The notes under the pieces are model-generated. The model ran no database searches. It was not told the origin of the DNA and saw only the letters and a program-made list of their open reading frames with translations. The translations under genes were made by a program, and so were the position numbers. A stretch of DNA of 64,000 nt from Liquidambar formosana (lineage: Eukaryota > Streptophyta > Magnoliopsida > Saxifragales > Altingiaceae). Shown in pieces: positions 57,545-64,000 of the stretch (positions are counted from its first letter, which is position 1; each line of letters begins with the position of its first letter). The DNA is taken from positions 620,001 through 684,000 of the forward strand of contig CM077834.1 of assembly GCA_039720395.1 (NCBI GenBank), in the 5' to 3' direction.

Positions 57545-58223
57545 TTATATGGAAAAGACATAAAAAAAAAAAAAAAAAAAGAATAATTAAAGAAAATAGA
57601 GAATATCCATTCCAACTTTAATAGAAATCATACAAGACATCAGAAGTGTTGCGCAGGGCTCGTGAATTAAATTTTCCTGAATGGACTCTCCAAATGGTTG
57701 GCTTCGATCTTTTTTATATGGTAAAATGGGCATGGATTTGAAACGGTGCATTCAAATCCTTTTTGAAATATTTTTATGATGTTGACTTGGCCAAAAAGTT
57801 TAAAAATTCTATCCAATCAAATGATTCAGATTCAACCAATCAAAATAGTAATTGATTCTCTTGATCTATCAAATTACACGTGCTGAAAAGTTTCTAGAAC
57901 TCATGGTTCTTATCATAGACTTGATCCCATGGGATTATTCTACAGATATGCAAGAATTTTTTTCCATTTTTTTTTCGATCCCACAGTTCCACTTATAAGG
58001 CCACAAATTTTGGCATAAAAAAAAAAAAAACAAAAATATCGTTCCCAACTATACCATAACTGCTAGTATCCTTAAGAAAAAAAACAATGTCAAAGGGGTG
58101 AAGAATTTTTTAAAATCACTTTCATTCCATATTAGTTTGCTTTCAAAATGGAACTCTTCCTCCACTTTCCGTTATTAAAAGGAAGAAGGCGATTTCCATC
58201 CAAAAGAAGACTTGAAACAGAGT
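57545..58223. other. Subtilase upstream region
   Basis: AT-rich with A runs; holds the presumed promoter of the subtilase gene. No other gene. Confidence 0.5.
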
Positions 58224-58231
58224 TTATAAAG
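58224..58231 (+). promoter_or_regulatory. TATA box of the subtilase gene
   Basis: TTATAAAG lies about 95 bp before the ATG at 58323. Confidence 0.5.
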
Positions 58232-58322
58232 CAGGGGAAACAGAGGAGCCCTTTCCACTTGTCTTCAGAAACAGAGAATTGAAACACCAGAGTGCACAGA
58301 TTCATTGATCCAGAGAGAAGCA

Positions 58323-58856
58323 ATGAGGCTTTCCATGCTTCCCTCTTTACTTCTGTCAATCCTCCTTTTCTCTCTGTTACAGACACCCACTTTTGCTAGA
58401 AAAAAGGCAAGCATGTTTCTGCTTTTTATGTTTTTTTAATGGAATTTAAAAGTTTGGTGTTGATTTAGATTTTTCAAAATGGTGATGATCCATGTTGGTG
58501 GGTGAACTTCTTTTCTATTTTATAGTACAACCACACATCTGGGTTTTCGATTATCTTTCGCGAAATACCTTTTTTTTTTAATTTATATTTTGTTTACTTT
58601 ATTTGGTTGGATTACAGATGTATGTTTGATAATTGGCCTTATACCGTTTTCTTTTCTCTGCTTCAGTCATATGTAGTATACTTGGGAGGGCATTCTCATG
58701 GCGCACAACCTTCATCAATCGATCTCGATCGTGTAACAAATTCTCATTATGAGTTGTTGGGATCTTTCGTGGGAAGGTATACAAATTTTATGAAGTTTTG
58801 ATAAGAAGTACAAGGTTATTTCCATATAGAATGATTCACCTTTTTCATTTGTTTAG

Positions 58857-58895
<39 letters not shown>

Positions 58896-61800
58896 ACGCA
58901 GCAATGAGAAGGCAAAAGATGCGATATTCTACTCTTATACTAGACATATTAATGGCTTCGCAGCAATTCTCGAAGAGGAAGAAGCCGCAGCGATTGCAAG
59001 TAAGAAATTTCAATATGATAATGTATTCTAAATGTTTTATGAGAAGTGTCTTATCCCTGCTTTCCTCTGTTTCATCCTTTCTATAATCTGAGCATACCAA
59101 AAGTATGATAATATTGGTTTTTCTGCCCTTTCAATGCAGAACACCCAGATGTTTTATCAGTTTTCTTAAACCAGGGAAGGAAATTGCATACAACCCATTC
59201 ATGGGATTTTCTTGGATTAGAGAGAGATGGAGTAATTTCTTCCCAGTCAATTTGGACGAAGGCCAGGTTCGGGGAAGATACAATCATTGGAAACCTTGAC
59301 ACTGGTTAGTGGTGCATTTCTATTCATCATTGGTGTTTTTAGACTCAAAACCATTTCATTTTGGTGTAGTTTGGGGTACAAGATTGATTTCTTCCTTTTT
59401 CTTTTCTCAAGGAAAAAAGCCAAAGCCTTAATGGTTGCATGAGTTCTTGTAATTTGATTTGATGCGTACACCTTTTTTAGCACCACCCAATTCATTGAAT
59501 GAAACCCATGAAATTGACTATGGTTATACCACTGTATCATGCATTACTCTCTTTGACTTGACCATATTAGATCAGCAGATGGCAATAAAATTTTTAATTC
59601 TAATTATTCTACCAACCCAGTATGGAGATTATTTGCTTCCCCCCCAACCCCAGAAAAGAAAAAAGAAAAAGGAAAAAACAAAGACAACCCATTATGGTAT
59701 TTTGTCTAGTTGATTTGACTGAAGCACTTCAATTTATTTATTTATTTATATTCATTTTTTCGGAGCTTCCATAATGAAATCCCAAATATTGTATATTGTA
59801 CATTAGGAGATCGAATTATGCTTTTCTTTTCTTTACTTGCCTAAAAATTACTTTGTTTTTGGAGATGTCAACCTCACTGGACATATGGCTTCCACATCTT
59901 TATATATATATATATATATATATATGAGAGTTGATCTGGGCGGGATATTTCGGAATATTCCGTTTGATCACGGTCGTTCGTGAGTGACATACGCATATTC
60001 ATGTGCCGAACATATCGCTCACGGACGATCCGTTCGATATATATATATATATATGAGAGTTGATCTATGCGGGATATTTCGGATTATTCCGTTTGATCAC
60101 GGTCGTTCGTGAGTGACATACGCACATTCATGTGCCGAACATATTGCTCACAGACGATCGTGATCGAATGGAATATCTGAGATATCCCGCACATGATCAT
60201 AAATTTATATATATATATATTGTAAGTGATATGATATTTTAACATTAAAACTTTGGAAGTGCTACGGTCACTAATTTCTTCTTGACTAAATGTTCCCCTT
60301 GTGTTGTATATTGGAATGTGTTTCACTGTTTCTCTGTCAATTGCTATCATGTTTGACATTTTTTTTTGCACACCCCTTTTTCCTTATGGGGCTATGGTAG
60401 GTGTCTGGCCTGAATCAAAGAGCTTTAGCGATGAAGGGTTGGGACCCATTCCTTCAAAGTGGCGAGGAATCTGTCAGAATGACACCAAAGATGGTGTTCA
60501 GTGCAACAGGTCCATACTCTTTCCCACTTCCTGCCAATTTTTGCTAACAAAATATGACAATGAAAGTAATTTTGATTTTAAAAAATACATATATAATTGG
60601 CTAAAGTAATTTGCCTTTAACTAATTTTAGTTGGGTCCATATGCTTTATATATGAAATGTAATTTGTCTCCCCTTTTGAATTCTCAAAACAGACCAAAGA
60701 TTAGTAAAGTACTAGAAAAGTAGAGTTGTTCTAAATTTAATGGATTACTTTGAAAATCTGCCGACAAATTGGTGTTTGTTTGGATGTTTTCTCATAAAAT
60801 AATTTCTTTTAAACTCATTTTCTTGACATTGGGAAAAAAATTTAAGAACATGTTGCTTACAATGATGTTATTCTCTTCGAACAAAGAACAGAAAACAAAA
60901 ACTGACTTCATTTCTCTGTTCTCAGCAAAACCTTATAGAAGATAATTTTCAAAAACATGTTTCCAAACAAAAAAATTTTTAAAACTGGTTCTTTGTTTTT
61001 TTGACTCTCAGAACAGAAAAATGTTTTCGAGAACGTGACCAAATGGGACCCTAGTTTCCTACTAAGATTATAAATAAAATTCACAGTACATAATAAGGTT
61101 TTTCCTAAATCTGTAATGACTTTGTTTGAATCCGAGATATTGGTTTCATTGGAGATTGTTGGTCCATCAACAATATATGAGACTATTTTCGGTCCATCCC
61201 CAATTTGAGAGTATTGTTGGTCCATCCCCAACAAATGAGAGTAACTTTTGATAGCATTAGTGCTGTCCAGACCCTGGGGTATATAAAGGGGGTCCAATCT
61301 AAAGTTTTCATAAAGCTGTATATTCCATCCCCCTTTCATGGCGTGCAGGAATAAAATCTTAAAATTTTGGAGCTACATAATAATTATACGTTTTGTGGTT
61401 TTTGTAATTAATGAGGAAAAGAAAAATAAGACAAAACAACAACATCCACCCTTGTGTTCTCCGAGATGTCCACATCAAATGGCTTGTGATCATCTTGATC
61501 ACACCTGCAGTTTACTAATCGCGCACTAATCATTATTACTAGCTTAATTTGATCGCCATTTGCGCCGCACACTACCATTACAACACCTTGTAATTATATT
61601 AGCAATATGTTATCTTCGATCTGGGGTTTATGATCATGCATCAACAATTTTTTATAGATGGAGTGCTGTTTAATAATGCTGATTAAGAGGGCAGCGTTGA
61701 TTTGTTAAAAATGTGGTGCCCAGATAAGTGTAATCGATCTGGCTTACACTGTCTTCAGAATGAAGCAAATGCTACCACGCGCACACTATAGGAAGGATTT

Positions 61801-64000
61801 TAAGCAAGTTCTTTGTTGCCTCCTGCATTAATATCAAGCACATGGCTAAGCTTATTAATTGATAAAAAGCTTCTGCTTTTCAACTCAAACGCAAGTTACA
61901 TGATTGGAATTTTTTATTTTTTATTTTTGATACCCTTAAATCTTAGCTACCCCAGTTTGATTTTGCCAGTCCCCACTTCTCACCTTCGCTCTTGCCAACC
62001 CATTGAATTAGGGATCTGTTCTGTAGGAGTTTGAGAAAGTAATAATTTGAAGGGGGTGGTTGGGTCTTTGAATCTCCACTCTGTTATCTGAAGACTTGCT
62101 TTGCAGGGGACCTGTCCTATGCAGTAGGGTGTAGGGTTGTATGATGTTACTGATTGAAAAAATAAAAAAATAATAATAGTAAGAAGAAATGGGAAATGGT
62201 TGTAAAGAACATTTTAGACCTACCTTTTTTACTTCAATCATATCTCATATTGCCAAAACCAAGATTTCCCTTTATACTATTTCAAATGAGTTCACTTTCC
62301 TCCACTATGCAACCTATAATGTTTTAAGACCTTTTGGGTTGTAGAGGATAGAGCAATTATGCCCTCTTTTGGGATTGTTCAGACTCTTATGATTCCCTTG
62401 ATCTTCAAAGACTTGCATGTAGTGCAATGTGTTACGCGTAATAGCACACTTTCCACATATTAGGTCACCTTTTTGTTCTTTGACTGTTGTGCAATTTCCA
62501 GGAAGCTGATTGGAGCAAGGTACTTTAACAAAGGTTATGCCAGTTATGCTGGCAAACTCAACTCTTCCTTTTACACTGCTCGTGATAGTGAGGGCCATGG
62601 GTCCCACACCCTATCGACGGCCGGAGGCAGCTTTGTTCAGGGGGCGAGCGTATTTGGTTTTGGTAATGGAACTGCAAAAGGTGGTTCACCAAAGGCGCGT
62701 GTGGCTGCTTACAAGGTATGCTGGCCACCAATCGATGGCAACGAGTGCTTTGATGCGGACATCATGGCTGGCTTTGAGGCTGCGATAACGGACGGTGTTG
62801 ATGTTCTTTCTGTATCGCTGGGTGGGGACGCCGCCGATTATTTCAATGATGGGATATCAATTGGGGCATTCCATGCTGTTAAGAAAGGTATAGTGGTGGT
62901 TTGCTCAGCTGGAAATTCTGGACCGTTTGAAGGGACAGTGTCGAATGTATCACCCTGGGTGTTAACGGTTGGTGCAAGTACGGTGGACAGAGAGTTCACA
63001 AGTTATGTGGCACTGGGCACCAAGAAGCACTTTAAGGTAATCATTTTCTTTCCAATCTTCATCATCTGTATATTTGAAAATTTGTTCCAAGGTGGTTTTT
63101 CACTCACTATTTCCAGTGTTTTAAACATTGAAATACACCGTTAGAAATCATTTTACAAGTTGCTAGAAACCTATCTTCCTTGACACTCTTTTCAAATAAA
63201 CTTATTTATTTATTATTTATTTTGAAAGTACGTTTGGTTATATGCATAGGCATTTTCGCCACATAATGAAATCTTGCACTAACTATTTTCCAATTTTCGC
63301 TGCCAGGGAGCAAGCCTTTCCGTTAAACACTTGCCATCCGAGAAGTTCTATCCTTTGATCAGCGCTAGCGATGCTAAAGCTGCCAATGCATTGGCAACAG
63401 ATGCGTAAGTCTATTTACTAGTCCATCCAATTCGTATTGAAATCTGTTCCAGCAAACAAATCTGCACTAATTTCAGTGCCATAATATAGTAGTTATAGCA
63501 AATGCCACATTGGTAATTAGATTGATTTTGTGCAGTCTGCTCTGTAAGCCTGGAACCCTTGATGCCAAGAAGGTGAGTGGGAAGATCTTGGCTTGCCTTC
63601 GAGGGGATAATGCAAGAGTTGACAAAGGACAGCAGGCTGCTCTCGCAGGTGCTGTTGGAATGATTCTGGCTAATGACGAGCCAAGTGGGAATGATATTAT
63701 AGCCGACCCTCATGTGCTCCCTGCTTCACATATTACTTTCACTGATGGTCAATCTCTTTTTGCTTACATCAACTCCACCAAGTAAGTCTTTTAATTCTTC
63801 CCCTGCTTCATATCTTTTTGAGCTTGTTACATTTTCAAAATTAATTCTTAAGGAACTTATTTCTGGTATACCTGTATACCTGTATAATTAATAGGTACCC
63901 TATGGCTTACATGACTCGTGTGAGAACACAATTAGGAACGAAGCCTGCTCCATTTATGGCTTCATTCTCATCCCAGGGACCCAATACGATTACACCTGAA
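58323..64000 (+). CDS. Subtilisin-like serine protease (AIR3/SBT5 type), 3'-incomplete
   Basis: Nine exons in view: 58323-58406, 58667-58776, 58902-58999, 59140-59304, 60401-60509, 62502-63036, 63307-63404, 63536-63781 and 63895 to the edge, giving 517 residues. A signal peptide (residues 1-25, Leu-rich, ending TPTFA) is followed by an I9 prodomain (about 29-120: [12 protein letters not shown] ... [11 protein letters not shown]). The peptidase S8 domain has catalytic Asp151 (NLDTGVWPES), His221 ([13 protein letters not shown]) and oxyanion Asn327 (CSAGNSGP). A protease-associated insert spans about residues 370-480. The catalytic serine (GTSMSCPH) and the fibronectin-like tail lie beyond the window. 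It should be a secreted apoplastic proprotein. [12 protein letters not shown] and the exon pattern fit the AIR3/SBT5.3-5.4 group. Intron 1 uses a GC donor (AAAAAG/GCAAGC); all other introns are GT-AG. No lesion seen. Confidence 0.92.
58860..58894. repeat. T35 tract next to the subtilase exon 3 acceptor
   Basis: Thirty-five T in a row end seven bases before the AG at 58900-58901 and form the polypyrimidine tract of intron 2. Likely length-variable. Confidence 0.9.
59926..60203. mobile_element. Small hairpin MITE with partial tandem copy, in subtilase intron 4
   Basis: GAGAGTTGATCT begins at 59926 and 60055, each after a TA run. The second copy is complete: GCGGGATATTTCGG and CACGGTCGTTCGTGAGTG pair with CGCTCACAGACGATCGTG-like and ATATCCCGC at the right end (60203). 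The first copy stops at its middle (about 60033). TA flanks fit insertion into TA repeats. Confidence 0.75.
61155..61243. repeat. Short imperfect tandem repeat in subtilase intron 5
   Basis: Three units of about 29 bp contain GGTCCATC(A/C)(A/C)CAA and (A)TGAGA(C/G)T. A TATATAAA lies just beyond (about 61279). The block could be an old LTR remnant but cannot be assigned. Confidence 0.45.

Noticed and set aside
60908..61339. 143-codon minus-strand frame in subtilase intron 5
   Set aside because: It lies in a repeat-like intron region with no known domain; probably chance or an old element.
1..64000. CRISPR arrays, prokaryotic operons, rRNA or tRNA genes
   Set aside because: None seen. Spaced repeats here are plant transposon or tandem repeats, and the only pol III-like boxes are in the probable SINE.

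Overview
The window is nuclear DNA of a flowering plant, most likely a eudicot. It is AT-rich, its genes have GT-AG introns (one probable GC-AG), and it is crowded with miniature plant transposons: TRIM LTRs, hAT and Mutator-type MITEs, Helitrons and a probable SINE. No bacterial, organellar or viral genes were recognised. I do not name a species. The exon structures are my own splice reading and have not been checked against transcripts.

Layout. (1) 1-25 kb holds a dispersed cluster of three related HIPP genes (heavy-metal-associated isoprenylated plant proteins ending in CSIM). Copy 1 (563-990) is a pseudogene whose 5' half is replaced by a rearranged TRIM cluster. Copies 2 (14270-14978) and 3 (22829-23473) look intact. 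Between them lie a mitochondrial bL28-type ribosomal protein gene (6041-7436), an intronless GARP-like gene with a proline-rich repeat and an EAR-type motif (8994-9761), and many MITEs, including a 988 bp full-length hairpin. (2) 24.8-35.5 kb, minus strand, is a tandem array of three DUF247 genes with a repeat unit of about 3.2 kb. Only the copy furthest upstream in transcription (33360-35467) is open; the other two carry 1 bp frameshifts. A hAT-like MITE present in one repeat unit has its empty site in the next. (3) 36.0-36.7 kb, minus strand, carries fragments of two unrelated genes side by side: a nucleoporin FG-repeat piece and the first exon of a FEY-like short-chain dehydrogenase. (4) 37.5-38.6 kb is a non-autonomous Helitron. 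(5) 44.5-47.0 kb is a four-exon BTB/POZ gene with a tandemly duplicated exon 2 region in its first intron. (6) 49.6-57.5 kb is transposon-rich: a probable Ty3/gypsy LTR fragment full of CGTACG palindromes, a PPR gene fragment and four Helitron copies, two of them head to tail. (7) 58.3-64.0 kb is the 5' part of a subtilase (AIR3/SBT5 type), nine exons in view, running off the right edge before the catalytic serine.

The genes do not form one pathway. The main themes are local gene duplication followed by decay (HIPP, DUF247) and dense MITE and Helitron insertion. No wholly new system is evident. The best leads are the DUF247 array with its dated insertion, the GARP/EAR repeat protein, the captured-fragment chimera and the hairpin MITE families.
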